DNA from: Pseudomonas fluorescens
Lineage (GTDB): Bacteria > Pseudomonadota > Gammaproteobacteria > Pseudomonadales > Pseudomonadaceae
Direction: 5' to 3'
Assembly (NCBI RefSeq): GCF_002837185.1
Contig: NZ_KZ477999.1
Location: forward strand, 57,887-121,886
DNA length: 64,000 nt
Position numbers and translations under genes: made by a program. The notes beneath the pieces are model-generated. The model was not told the origin of the DNA and did not search any database. It was given only the letters and a program-made list of their open reading frames with translations. Shown here piece after piece: positions 33,804 to 42,318 of the stretch (positions are counted from its first letter, which is position 1; the number at the start of each line of letters is the position of its first letter).

Positions 33804-34754
33804 ATGAATCCCAATACGTTGACCGACCAACTGAGCCTGTTTCTCGATGTGCTGGAAAGCGGCAGCTTTTCCGCCGCTGCGCGCCGCCGTCCGCTGACCC
33901 CCTCGGCAGTGGCGCGGCGTATCGACAGCCTGGAAAACTCAGTCGGCAGCCGCCTGTTCCAGCGCAGCACCCATGCCGTGGTCCCCACCCCGGCCGGCCT
34001 GGCCTTCGCCGAGCGGGCGCGACGAATTGTCGGTGAATTGCAGCTGGCGCGCGCCGAAGCCGTGTCCCTGAGCCATGCGCCGGAAGGCCTGATCCGCGTG
34101 GATGCACCGGCGGCGTTCGGGCGACGGCACTTGGCGCCAGTGATTGCAGATTTCCTGCAGGTGTACCCAGGGCTGGATGTACAGCTGCATTTGATCGACA
34201 GCTTTGTCGATATGCAGGGCGCGCACCTGGGCAAGGTCGACCTGGTGCTGCGCGCCGGGCATATTGCCGACACACGTCTGATCGCCACGCCGCTGGCCAG
34301 TATTGTGCGCATTGCCTGCGCCAGCCCGGCTTACCTGAAAAGCCGAGGTATGCCAGCGCACCCGCGGGAATTGAGCGAACACGACGGCCTGGACTGGGAC
34401 GGGTTGGCGCCGATGTTCGCCTGGCGCTTTGAACTGGACGGGCGCCGCGCCATCTATCGGCCTCGTCGTATCCGCATGAGTGCCAACAATGCCGAGGCCC
34501 TGCTCTCCGGCGCCCTGGCAGGGCTGGGCATTGCGCATCTGCCTACGTGGCTGGCCAGCGAATACCTGGTGCGCGGTGAACTCTTGCCACTGTTTTGTGA
34601 AAACGGCTTGCCCAGCCCGGAAACCACCGGCATCTACGCACTACGCCTGGAACAGCAACCCAATGCACGCAGCCGGTTGCTGCTGGAATACTTGAAGTCC
34701 CGTTTCAGCCCGATACCACCTTGGGATCTGGCATTGCAAAGCGGACGGGTCTGA
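33804..34754 (+). CDS. LysR-family transcriptional regulator
   Basis: A 316-residue LysR protein of the 'one regulator per exporter or oxidoreductase' type. The helix-turn-helix is FLDVLESGSFSAAARRRPLT then SAVARRIDSLENSVG. The effector domain begins near residue 90 (GLIRVDAPAAFGRRHL). ATG 33804 (MNPNTLTDQLSLFL) is chosen; upstream codons lie in the promoter region shared with the divergent TauE gene, its likely target. Confidence 0.9.
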   Translation: MNPNTLTDQLSLFLDVLESGSFSAAARRRPLTPSAVARRIDSLENSVGSRLFQRSTHAVVPTPAGLAFAERARRIVGELQLARAEAVSLSHAPEGLIRVDAPAAFGRRHLAPVIADFLQVYPGLDVQLHLIDSFVDMQGAHLGKVDLVLRAGHIADTRLIATPLASIVRIACASPAYLKSRGMPAHPRELSEHDGLDWDGLAPMFAWRFELDGRRAIYRPRRIRMSANNAEALLSGALAGLGIAHLPTWLASEYLVRGELLPLFCENGLPSPETTGIYALRLEQQPNARSRLLLEYLKSRFSPIPPWDLALQSGRV

Positions 34755-34831
34755 CCGTCCGCGCAGAATTATCTGGCGCATTAAAGATTTGCCCGCTAGA
34801 TTCCTGTCATACCGGCTTTCGAGGCACCGCC

Positions 34832-35284
34832 ATGAGCAAAAATCCAACTCCCTGTGAATCCTTGATGCTGGATAACCAGCTGTGTTTCGCCTTGCATTCC
34901 ACCTCGCTGTTGATGACCAAGGTATACAAACCGCTCCTTCAGGCCCTCGGCCTGACCTATCCGCAGTACCTGGCCATGATGGTGTTGTGGGAAGAAGACG
35001 GTTTGACCGTGGGTGAAATCAGCAACCGCCTGCTCACCGATCCCGGCTCCCTGACGCCCCTGCTCAAGCGCCTGGAAGCCGAAGGCCGGTTGAGCCGCAC
35101 CCGCAGCCGCGAAGATGAGCGGGTGGTGGTGGTGGAGCTGACCGCTGCCGGTCGGGCCCTGCAGGACAAGGCCATGGGGATTCCGCAATGCATCCTGGGG
35201 GCCAGCGGGCTGGACCTGGAGCAGTTGCGCAAGCTGCAGGCGGATTTGATTACTTTGCGCAGCAACCTGCAGAACACACTCTGA
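34832..35284 (+). CDS. ohrR: Organic peroxide-sensing MarR repressor OhrR
   Basis: A 150-residue MarR-family winged-helix regulator. The peroxide-sensing cysteine is in MLDNQLCFALHSTSLLM near residue 18, matching OhrR proteins, and the DNA-binding wing is TPLLKRLEAEGRLSRTRSRED. Oxidation by organic hydroperoxides releases it from the ohr promoter. The next gene is ohr itself, with repeated TTAGCGC half-sites in the gap. ATG 34832 (MSKNPTPCESLM) fits the family; the upstream frame is not used. Confidence 0.95.
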   Translation: MSKNPTPCESLMLDNQLCFALHSTSLLMTKVYKPLLQALGLTYPQYLAMMVLWEEDGLTVGEISNRLLTDPGSLTPLLKRLEAEGRLSRTRSREDERVVVVELTAAGRALQDKAMGIPQCILGASGLDLEQLRKLQADLITLRSNLQNTL

Positions 35285-35302
35285 ACACAGCAACGCGCTA
35301 AA

Positions 35303-35339
35303 AATGTGGGAGGGGCGGTGCGACCGCCCCTCCCACATT
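35303..35339. repeat. Perfect 17-bp hairpin between ohrR and ohr
   Basis: AATGTGGGAGGGGCGGT, a 3-nt loop GCG, and its exact complement give a perfect stem, 18 bp after the ohrR stop. It resembles a compact, fused REP palindrome (TGTGGGAGGGG ... CCCCTCCCACA). It could end the ohrR transcript even though a T-tract is weak. Confidence 0.88.
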
Positions 35340-35379
35340 ATTTTCAATCGCCTGAAAAATATTTGTGAATTTATCTTGC

Positions 35380-35445
35380 GCGCTAAACATTAGCGCTATA
35401 CATTCGCCCCACCAACTACTTAGCGCACAAACATTTAGCGCTAAA
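35380..35445. promoter_or_regulatory. Putative OhrR operator array upstream of ohr
   Basis: Four TTAGCGC-type half-sites crowd into 66 bp: GCGCTAA-ACA-TTAGCGC (35380-35396), TTAGCGC (35420-35426), and the perfect palindrome TTTAGCGCTAAA (35434-35445). The last lies 16 bp before the ohr start codon. Repeated palindromes in an ohrR-ohr gap make OhrR the obvious candidate ligand, but no binding is shown. Confidence 0.68.
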
Positions 35446-35461
35446 ACCAGAGGACGACACC

Positions 35462-35881
35462 ATGCAAACGCTCTATACCGCAGTAGCCACCGCCACCGGC
35501 GGCCGTGATGGTCGCGCTGTTTCCAGTGACAACATCCTCGACGTCAAGCTCTCCACGCCCAAGGAATTGGGCGGTGCTGGCGGCCAGGCCACCAATCCTG
35601 AGCAACTGTTCGCCGCCGGCTACTCGGCCTGCTTTATCGGTGCCCTGAAATTCGTCGCCGGCCAGACCAAACGCAAAATCCCGGATGACGCTGCGATCAC
35701 CGCCCACGTAGGCATCGGCCAGATCCCTGGCGGCTTCGGCCTGGACATCGACCTGCACATCAGCCTGCCAGGCCTGGCCCAGGATGATGCGCAAACGCTG
35801 GTCGACGCCGCTCACCAAGTCTGCCCGTACTCCAACGCCACTCGCGGCAACGTCGATGTGCGTCTGCACGTAACCGTCTAA
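35462..35881 (+). CDS. ohr: Organic hydroperoxide resistance protein Ohr
   Basis: A 139-residue OsmC-fold thiol peroxidase that reduces organic hydroperoxides. The two catalytic cysteines are in AAGYSACFIGALKF (near residue 58) and HQVCPYSNATRGN (near residue 122). Length and both motifs are canonical. It begins at ATG 35462 after AGAGGACGACACC. Induced by peroxide through OhrR, whose gene is just upstream. A secreted esterase follows 28 bp downstream. Confidence 0.97.
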   Translation: MQTLYTAVATATGGRDGRAVSSDNILDVKLSTPKELGGAGGQATNPEQLFAAGYSACFIGALKFVAGQTKRKIPDDAAITAHVGIGQIPGGFGLDIDLHISLPGLAQDDAQTLVDAAHQVCPYSNATRGNVDVRLHVTV

Positions 35882-35908
35882 CCACTGCCGCCCTGATCGG
35901 AGAAGAAC

Positions 35909-36925
35909 ATGAACACATTTGCCAAAGCGCTCACCGGCAGCCTGCTCGCCCTGTCCATCAGCACGGCCTTCGCCGCCACCGGTGACGTGGAGCACACCAC
36001 CCAGGGGTTCCTGGATGCACTGAACGCCGGCACCGGCAAGCCGATGGAGCAGTTGACGCCCCAGCAGGCCCGCGCGGTGCTGACCGGTGCCCAGGCCGCA
36101 GTGAAGCTGAGCCTGCCAAAGGCGGATGTGAGCCAGAAGACCATTCAGGTCGACGGCCAGCCGCTGGACCTGACCATTGTGCGTCCGGCCGGGGTCAAGG
36201 GTACGTTGCCAGTGTTCATGTTCTTCCACGGCGGTGGCTGGGTGCTGGGGGATTACCCGACCCATGAACGCCTGGTGCGGGACCTGGTGGTGGGTTCGGG
36301 GGCGGTGGCGGTCTTCGTCAACTACACCCCATCACCACAAGCGCATTACCCGGTGGCGATCAACCAAGCGTACGGCGCAACAAAGTGGGTGGCAGAGCAC
36401 GGCAAGGACATCAACGTCGATGGCAAGCGCCTGGCAGTCGCAGGCAACAGTGTCGGCGGCAACATGGCCGCAGTGGTCAGCCTGATGGCCAAGGACAAGG
36501 GCACGCCGGCGATCAAGTTCCAGTTGCTGCTGTGGCCGGTGACCGATGCCAACTTCGATACGGGTTCCTACAACCAGTACGCCGAAGGGCACTTCCTCAC
36601 CAGGAACATGATGAAATGGTTCTGGGACAATTACACCACTGATGCCAACCAGCGCGCCGAGATCTATGCCTCGCCACTGCGGGCCACCACCGATCAACTC
36701 AAGGGCTTGCCCCCTGCGATGGTGCAAACCGCCGGTGCCGATGTACTGCGTGACGAAGGTGAAGCCTACGCCCGCAAACTGGATCAGGCCGGTGTGCCGG
36801 TCACTGCCGTGCGCTACAACGGCATGATCCACGACTACGGTTTGCTCAACGTGGTCAGCCAGGTGCCCGCTGTACGTTCTGCCTTGCTGCAAGCGTCGGA
36901 TGAACTCAAGCAACACCTGAAGTAA
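35909..36925 (+). CDS. Exported HSL-family alpha/beta hydrolase (esterase)
   Basis: A 338-residue protein. A Sec signal peptide ends at about residue 22 (STAFA-A). The alpha/beta hydrolase core has the oxyanion motif FFHGGGWVLGD near residue 108 and the nucleophile elbow AVAGNSVGGNMAA with Ser in GNSVGG. Asp in TAGADVLRDE and His in NGMIHDYGLL complete the triad. The HSL-type elbow GDSAGG is here GNSVGG. It lies 28 bp after ohr with GGAGAAGAAC before its ATG, so the two are probably co-transcribed and peroxide-induced; a peroxide-linked substrate is conceivable. Confidence 0.88.
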   Translation: MNTFAKALTGSLLALSISTAFAATGDVEHTTQGFLDALNAGTGKPMEQLTPQQARAVLTGAQAAVKLSLPKADVSQKTIQVDGQPLDLTIVRPAGVKGTLPVFMFFHGGGWVLGDYPTHERLVRDLVVGSGAVAVFVNYTPSPQAHYPVAINQAYGATKWVAEHGKDINVDGKRLAVAGNSVGGNMAAVVSLMAKDKGTPAIKFQLLLWPVTDANFDTGSYNQYAEGHFLTRNMMKWFWDNYTTDANQRAEIYASPLRATTDQLKGLPPAMVQTAGADVLRDEGEAYARKLDQAGVPVTAVRYNGMIHDYGLLNVVSQVPAVRSALLQASDELKQHLK

Positions 36926-36938
36926 ACACTGCACGCAT

Positions 36939-36967
36939 AAAAAAGCCCGACACAGGGTCGGGCTTTT
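36939..36967. terminator. Bidirectional terminator between esterase and efp
   Basis: AAAAAGCCCGAC-ACAGG-GTCGGGCTTTT forms an 8-bp GC-rich stem extended by A:T pairs, between convergent genes. Confidence 0.95.
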
Positions 36968-36990
36968 CCGTTCGTATCGCGGCGCAGGAA

Positions 36991-37563
36991 TTACTTCTTG
37001 GCGCGACCTTTGTACGAACCACCTTCACGGGTGTCGATCTCGATCATGTCGTCGATTTCGATGAAGTCGGCCACTTGCAGCTCGGTACCATTGCTCAGCT
37101 TGGCAGGCTTCATTACCTTGCCGGAAGTGTCACCGCGAGCGGAACCTTCGGTGTAGGCAACTTTACGCACGATCGTGGTCGGCAGCTCTACGGAAACCAG
37201 GCGCTCTTCGAAGAAAATAGCTTCGCAGACGTCTTCCATGCCTTCTTCGATGAACGGCAGAACGGCTTCGATATCTTCAGCGTTCAGCTCGTACATGGTG
37301 TAGTCGGTGGTGTCCATGAACGTGTAGGTGTCGCCGCTGATGAAGGACAGGGTCGCTTCCTTGCGGTCGAGGATCACGTCGTCCAGTTTGTCATCGGCGC
37401 TGTAGACGATCTCGGTCTTGTAACCGGTCAGCAGGTTTTTCAGCTTGGTCTTCATGATGGCGCTGTTACGACCGGACTTGGTGAACTCAGCTTTCTGAAC
37501 CAGCCAAGGGTCGTTTTCGAGACGGATCACTGTACCGGGTTTCAGTTCTTTACCAGTTTTCAT
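36991..37563 (-). CDS. efp: Elongation factor P (rhamnosylated type)
   Basis: EF-P (190 aa) relieves ribosome stalling at polyproline. The KOW-like first domain carries the loop EFTKSGRNSA, with Arg32 at the tip in place of the lysine used by most bacteria. Arg32 is the residue rhamnosylated by EarP in Pseudomonas and relatives. The earP gene lies immediately upstream on the same strand with a 49-bp gap, so modification enzyme and target are co-encoded. OB-fold domains 2 and 3 are complete, ending in EGGSYKGRAKK. Confidence 0.98.
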   Translation of the reverse strand: MKTGKELKPGTVIRLENDPWLVQKAEFTKSGRNSAIMKTKLKNLLTGYKTEIVYSADDKLDDVILDRKEATLSFISGDTYTFMDTTDYTMYELNAEDIEAVLPFIEEGMEDVCEAIFFEERLVSVELPTTIVRKVAYTEGSARGDTSGKVMKPAKLSNGTELQVADFIEIDDMIEIDTREGGSYKGRAKK

Positions 37564-37612
37564 TGCATATATCCGAAATTTGGATGGGATTTACAAAAAT
37601 CAAGGTGGCGTA

Positions 37613-38746
37613 TCATATCCAACTTTCATAAAACTGTACCAGCGCCGTCGCAAGATCGGCCTGCAAGGCCTGTTCCAGACACCAGGTTTGCGCATGCCTG
37701 TTGAGTTCCGGCCAGTGTTCCAGCAGCATTTTCCACGGCTGGGCCATATCGCCCTCGGTGTTCCAGGCTTGCCAGAGTGTAACCAGTGCGGCCTTGGCCG
37801 CCGGCGACAAGGCTGCGGTGTACAGCTCGAGGAAGGCATCGAGCTTGTCCAGGTGAATGTCTTCGTCCTGACGATAGATGTGCCACAGCAACGGGCGCCC
37901 GGCCCACTGGGCGCGCACGAACGAATCCTCGCCACGCACGGCATTCAGGTCACAGCACCACAGCAATAGGTCGTATTGAGTCTGGCGCATGAACGGCAGC
38001 ACCTGCACGGTCAAGGCCCCGCGTTGATGAATCGCCCCCGCCGTCAGCCCCTCCTCGCCCAGCCAGCGTTGCACATCGCCCAGGATGCGCCCTTCCGGCA
38101 CCAACAGATGAGTGGCACGGGCGTCTGTCGACAACACGTCCAGCCAACTGCCCAGCCCGGCGTTTTCGTAGGCGAACAGCGAGATCAGCCGCGCATCGGC
38201 TACCGGAAACACGCCCAGGGTCTGCAGGAATTGGCGCTGCGCATTAGCATCCTGCTCAAACGCCTGGCGCTGCTGCAGTAACCCTGCTTCACGCAACAGC
38301 CCGCCGGTGCCTGGGCGAAACCCAGGAAAAAAGAAGTACTTCTGCACCCCTTTGAACTTCACCGACGGCAGGCGGTGGCAGCCCACCACCCAGTCCTCGG
38401 CACTGAGGTAATCCAGGTTCATCCACAACGGCGTGCGCGCGCGCGCGGCCATGGCTTCCATATAGTCAGCCGGCAGTTGGCAAGCGAACGCGGCAACCAC
38501 CACATCGGCCGCAGGGGTTGGCGCCCATTCGCACGGCCAGTGGCGCACATCGACGCCCTCTTGCCACTGCTGCTCCAGGCTGACATCGATCTGCGGGCAC
38601 ATGCGCTCGAAAGCGCGCAGGTCATCGACCCACAGGCGCACATCGCACGCATGCTCGGCTACCAATTGCCGGGCCAGTCGCCAGGTCACGCCAATGTCGC
38701 CGTAGTTGTCGACGACGCTGCAAAAAATATCCCAGCGGGCTTTCAT
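37613..38746 (-). CDS. earP: EF-P arginine rhamnosyltransferase EarP
   Basis: EarP (377 aa, formerly DUF2331) transfers rhamnose from dTDP-rhamnose to Arg32 of EF-P. The N-terminal WDIFCSVVDNYGDIGVTWRL supplies the catalytic aspartates of the GT-B inverting mechanism. The nucleotide-sugar site includes LNAVRGEDSFVRAQWAGRPL near residue 270. The start ATG 38746 has GGAGCCCGGA just upstream. The gene precedes efp on the same strand and is essential for full EF-P activity in related species. Confidence 0.97.
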   Translation of the reverse strand: MKARWDIFCSVVDNYGDIGVTWRLARQLVAEHACDVRLWVDDLRAFERMCPQIDVSLEQQWQEGVDVRHWPCEWAPTPAADVVVAAFACQLPADYMEAMAARARTPLWMNLDYLSAEDWVVGCHRLPSVKFKGVQKYFFFPGFRPGTGGLLREAGLLQQRQAFEQDANAQRQFLQTLGVFPVADARLISLFAYENAGLGSWLDVLSTDARATHLLVPEGRILGDVQRWLGEEGLTAGAIHQRGALTVQVLPFMRQTQYDLLLWCCDLNAVRGEDSFVRAQWAGRPLLWHIYRQDEDIHLDKLDAFLELYTAALSPAAKAALVTLWQAWNTEGDMAQPWKMLLEHWPELNRHAQTWCLEQALQADLATALVQFYESWI

Positions 38747-38878
38747 TCCGGGCTCCAGTGCTCAAAGGCTCGATTGTCCGCATAAATGCACCGATGCAGA
38801 AGGCTTGATCACGATTATTCTGCACAGTGGCTGTGCGACAATCGCCAACTTGCCATCAATGCTAGCCAGGAGGCCCCC

Positions 38879-39247
38879 ATGTCTGACCGTCCGATGTCGC
38901 TGTTCAAACTGTGCATCGCCATTGCCGCAGGCGTGTGGCTGGGGTTTATCGCCATCGCGCTGACCACCTGGCTGGCCTCGCGCTACCTGTTCCCGCAGAG
39001 CCTGGCGCCGGTGGCCCAGGCGGTTCAACAGTTGGGCAAACCGCCGGTTGCTGCACCGCAGCCGCCTAACCGTATGTTTGAGCAGTACCAGCAGAACCTG
39101 CAGAAGCAGGAGCAGCAACAAGCCCTGGAGCAGGCGCGAAACAATGCGCGCAACCTGTCCAACCCCAAATGCCAGTTCTGGCTGCAACAGGACCAGAACG
39201 CCCCGAATGAAAAGTCCAAAGCCAATGTCCTGCAATTCTGTGATTGA
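38879..39247 (+). CDS. Conserved hypothetical membrane-anchored protein
   Basis: A 122-residue protein with one N-terminal membrane helix (LCIAIAAGVWLGFIAIALTT) and a charged, Gln/Glu-rich periplasmic or cytoplasmic tail (EQYQQNLQKQEQQQALEQAR) predicted to be coiled coil. The C-terminus is unusual, with two cysteines (NPKCQFWLQQ; NVLQFCD at the last two residues). Strong ribosome-binding site AGGAGG 5 bp before ATG 38879. It precedes the GreA/GreB-like gene by a few bases. Function unknown. Confidence 0.82.
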   Translation: MSDRPMSLFKLCIAIAAGVWLGFIAIALTTWLASRYLFPQSLAPVAQAVQQLGKPPVAAPQPPNRMFEQYQQNLQKQEQQQALEQARNNARNLSNPKCQFWLQQDQNAPNEKSKANVLQFCD

Positions 39248-39252
39248 AGATC

Positions 39253-39735
39253 ATGAATAAACACGCCGTCCTCCAGTTGGTCCTGGAAAAACTCAGCGCC
39301 GACCTCGACATCGCTCAACGCGCCGCGCAGACCGCCTACGAGACCGCGACACACGAAGAGAACATCGCGGAAAACAAGTACGACACCTTGGGGTTGGAGG
39401 CTTCTTATCTGGCGGCCGGCCAGGCCAGGCGGGTCGAAGAGATCAAGCAGTCGCTGACGCTGTGCCAGAACGTGGCGTTGCGCGCCTACGATGATCAGCG
39501 CGGGATCGAAGTCGGTACGCTGCTAGGCCTGCAAGACGAGAACGATCGCCAGCAATGGCTGTTCCTGGCGCCGGATGCGGCGGGATTGAAGGTCGATGTG
39601 GTCGGGCAACCGGTCACCGTCATCACCCCGCGCTCACCCCTGGGCAAAAGCCTGCTGGGCAAGCGTGTCGATGACGAGGTGGAGATTCTGGTGGCGGGCA
39701 CCCGGCAGCATTTCACCGTGACCGAGGCCCGCTGA
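39253..39735 (+). CDS. GreA/GreB C-terminal domain-like protein
   Basis: A 160-residue protein with a helical N-terminal half (residues 1-85) and a C-terminal FKBP-like GreA/GreB domain. ITPRSPLGKSLLGKRVDDEV is the family-typical 'PLGKALLGKxxGD' block. The acidic tip pair of true Gre factors is not obvious, so it may bind RNA polymerase without stimulating cleavage, in the manner of Rnk-type proteins. ATG 39253 is used; a TTG at 39244 is in frame. The stop is 6 bp from the convergent cysB stop. A bona fide greB lies at 51870. Confidence 0.82.
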   Translation: MNKHAVLQLVLEKLSADLDIAQRAAQTAYETATHEENIAENKYDTLGLEASYLAAGQARRVEEIKQSLTLCQNVALRAYDDQRGIEVGTLLGLQDENDRQQWLFLAPDAAGLKVDVVGQPVTVITPRSPLGKSLLGKRVDDEVEILVAGTRQHFTVTEAR

Positions 39736-39741
39736 GCCAGT

Positions 39742-40716
39742 TTAGTGAACCGGCAACTCAACGCCGTCGAACAATTCTTCCAGTTCCTGCTTGTTATGGC
39801 ACTGGATCGCCTTGGCCATCACTTCGCGGGTGAGGTGCGGTGCAAATTTCTCGATGAAATCGCACATGAAGCCGCGCAGGAACGTGCCACGCCGGAAACC
39901 GATCTTGGTCACGCTGGATTCGAACAGCTCGCTGGCATCGAGCACCACCAGGTCTTTATCGAGCTGAGTGTCGACTGCCATCTTGGCGACGATGCCCACG
40001 CCCAGGCCCAGGCGCACGTAAGTCTTGATCACATCGGCATCGGCTGCGGTAAACACCACTTTCGGCGTAAGGCCGCGGTGGCTGAAGGCTTCGTCAAGCT
40101 TGGAACGGCCGGTGAAACCGAAGACGTAGGTCACGATCGGGTATTCGGCCAAGGCTTCCAGGGTCAGCTTTGGCAACTTGGCCAAGGGGTGTCCCTGCGG
40201 CACCACCACGCAACGGTTCCAGCGGTAGCACGGCATCATGACCAGATCACCGAACAGCTCCAGGGCTTCGGTGGCGATAGCGAAATCGACGGTGCCATCA
40301 GCGGCCATCTCGGCGATCTGCATCGGCGAGCCCTGGTGCATGTGCAACGCCACGTCGGGGTACTGCTTGATAAAATCGCGGATCACCGGCGGCAAGGCAT
40401 AGCGTGCCTGGGTGTGAGTGGTGGCGATCGACAGGGTGCCCTTCTTCTCGTTGGAGAATTCCTGGGCGATCTGCTTGATGCTCTCGACCTTGCGCAGGAT
40501 CTCGCCGGCCGTGGTGATGATGCGCTCGCCCGCCGGAGTGACGCGGGTCAAGTGCTTGCCGCTGCGCGCGAATACTTCCACGCCCAGCTCGTCTTCGAGC
40601 AGGCGGATCTGCTTGCTGATACCGGGTTGCGACGTGTAGAGGCTTTGAGCGGTAGCGGAAACGTTGAGGTCGTGGTGCGCCACTTCCCAGATGTAGCGCA
40701 GTTGTTGAAGCTTCAT
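39742..40716 (-). CDS. cysB: LysR-type sulfur regulator CysB
   Basis: CysB (324 aa) activates sulfate uptake and cysteine synthesis genes in response to N-acetylserine and sulfur starvation. The start MKLQQLRYIWEVAHHDLNVS and helix-turn-helix SQPGISKQIRLLEDELG match CysB very closely, as does the effector-domain segment TTHTQARYALPPVI. ATG 40716 follows GAGGGA by 6 bp. It is transcribed in the same direction as the upstream universal stress protein gene. Confidence 0.97.
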   Translation of the reverse strand: MKLQQLRYIWEVAHHDLNVSATAQSLYTSQPGISKQIRLLEDELGVEVFARSGKHLTRVTPAGERIITTAGEILRKVESIKQIAQEFSNEKKGTLSIATTHTQARYALPPVIRDFIKQYPDVALHMHQGSPMQIAEMAADGTVDFAIATEALELFGDLVMMPCYRWNRCVVVPQGHPLAKLPKLTLEALAEYPIVTYVFGFTGRSKLDEAFSHRGLTPKVVFTAADADVIKTYVRLGLGVGIVAKMAVDTQLDKDLVVLDASELFESSVTKIGFRRGTFLRGFMCDFIEKFAPHLTREVMAKAIQCHNKQELEELFDGVELPVH

Positions 40717-40812
40717 ATGAATCCCTCAAAGCAGATAGACGCCACGGGTATCAGCGACGGTATATAACTATATTAAAGGTAAGATATAGAAATCTAGAAC
40801 TTTTTATCGTTT

Positions 40813-41319
40813 TTACCGCTCAATATCATCACTGCGCCGACGTTGCAGCGATGGCACCAGGTAAACCGGCACGCTCGCCAGCTGTAACAAGCGCGCGGCG
40901 GTACGTCCCAGCGGTGTAGCCGCTGCGCTTGCATGGCTATGACTGCCTACGATCAACAGGTCGACGGAAAGTTTATGCAGTTGGTCGAGAATCACCTCGC
41001 AGGGGTCCCCCTGGATCACCCGTACCGAACGAATCAACTTCAGGTCCTGCTCCCCTTCCCCCAGTTCCTCGCGAAAGCTGTCGAGCACTCGCTGCTCGAT
41101 CGTCGCCATGACCGTGGTCAACCCCTGGCGCTGCCATTCGCTGAGGGCCTTTTCATCAAGGTAGCTCTGCAACACCGATTCAGCGAACAGCCCGATGGGC
41201 TCCACCACATGAATCACATATAAATCCGCCTTGAACGTTCGCGCCAACGCCAGGGCATGTTGCATGACATACGGTGCATACAGGCCAAGATCCGTGGCGT
41301 ACAGCATCGAACGAATCAT
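40813..41319 (-). CDS. Universal stress protein (UspA family)
   Basis: A 168-residue single Usp domain. The ATP-binding pattern G-2x-G-9x-G(S/T) is approximated by VGSHSHASAAATPLGRTAARL, followed by VPVYLVPS, and the start MIRSMLYATDLGLY matches Usp beta-1. Such proteins help survival under starvation, anoxia or oxidants. The gene lies 97 bp upstream of cysB. Confidence 0.9.
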   Translation of the reverse strand: MIRSMLYATDLGLYAPYVMQHALALARTFKADLYVIHVVEPIGLFAESVLQSYLDEKALSEWQRQGLTTVMATIEQRVLDSFREELGEGEQDLKLIRSVRVIQGDPCEVILDQLHKLSVDLLIVGSHSHASAAATPLGRTAARLLQLASVPVYLVPSLQRRRSDDIER

Positions 41320-41385
41320 AGAACCCCCTGGGTTGCCAGGCTGGCGGAGATTAGATGAGCTTAGCAGCGCCTCGAGCAGTTCGGC

Positions 41386-42303
41386 TCAGCTCTGGCTCTG
41401 GATTTTCAACTCATTACTGATGCCATGGGGCACATGCCCGGTGGCCACCACCTCCCTGGCTCTCTCACAATGGCCGGCCTGGTCATCGAAGAACACATCG
41501 GCGGCGAATGCTTCCAGGAACGCGGATTTATCCAGGCCACCCAGGAACAGCGATTCATCCAGGCGGATATCCCATTCGCGCAAGGTACGGATGACCCGCT
41601 CGTGGGACGGCGCCGAGCGCGCGGTGACCAGTGCCGTGCGAATCGGGCATGCCTCGTCGGTGAACTCACGCTGCAACAGGTTGAGCGCCGCCAGGAAGCC
41701 CTTGAACGGGCCACCGTGCAACGGCTGGCGCGCCGACTCTCGTTCGCTGGCCTGGAACGCTTCCAACCCGCCGGCCTGATAGACGCGCTCTGACTCGTCG
41801 GAGAACAGCACCGCATCGCCGTCGAACGCGATCCGCAGTTCCTCGCTCGATGCCCGGCGCGCCCCACCCGAGAGGATCGTCGCCGCGGCAAAACCGGCAT
41901 CGAGCGCACTGCGCACATCTTCTGCATGGGTCGACAGAAACAGATGGCAACCAAAGGCGGCCAAATACGGATAGGGACTACGCCCTCCAACGAAAGCGGC
42001 GCGGGAAATGTCCAGGCCGTAATGCTGGATCGAGTTGAACACTCGCAGACCGGTATCGGCGCTGTTGCGCGACACCAATACCACCTCGACACGGGCCCGC
42101 CCGAGGCTGGCGTTGAGGCTCAGCAGTTTCTTGACCAGCGGGAAGGCGTCGCCGGGTTCAAGGATTTCCTCCTCGTGCTCGATCTGGTATTGGCGATACG
42201 GCTCCACCCCTTCGGCGAGGTAGACCTTGTGGCTCTCGCTCAAATCGAACAAGGCTCGCGATGAAATCGCCAGCACCAGTTTGTCGCTCAATCCCTTCAC
42301 CAT
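41386..42303 (-). CDS. Cytosolic 5'-nucleotidase (5_nucleotid family)
   Basis: A 305-residue protein of the cN-I-like 5'-nucleotidase family. Recognisable parts are LVLAISSRALFDL at the N-terminus, VEVVLVSRNSADTGLRVFNS near residue 75, FDGDAVLFSDESE (HAD-type DxDxV) near 160, and a C-terminal FFDDQAGHCERA. It probably dephosphorylates nucleoside monophosphates. ATG 42303 follows GGAGG by 8 bp. It lies 15 bp after the panE-like gene, in an operon with it. Confidence 0.88.
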   Translation of the reverse strand: MVKGLSDKLVLAISSRALFDLSESHKVYLAEGVEPYRQYQIEHEEEILEPGDAFPLVKKLLSLNASLGRARVEVVLVSRNSADTGLRVFNSIQHYGLDISRAAFVGGRSPYPYLAAFGCHLFLSTHAEDVRSALDAGFAAATILSGGARRASSEELRIAFDGDAVLFSDESERVYQAGGLEAFQASERESARQPLHGGPFKGFLAALNLLQREFTDEACPIRTALVTARSAPSHERVIRTLREWDIRLDESLFLGGLDKSAFLEAFAADVFFDDQAGHCERAREVVATGHVPHGISNELKIQSQS

Positions 42304-42318
42304 GTCAGTGCCTCCGAA

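Noticed and set aside
20414..35339. CRISPR-like array from repeated palindromes
   Set aside because: The repeated elements are single inverted REP doublets many kilobases apart, with no regular spacers and no cas genes.
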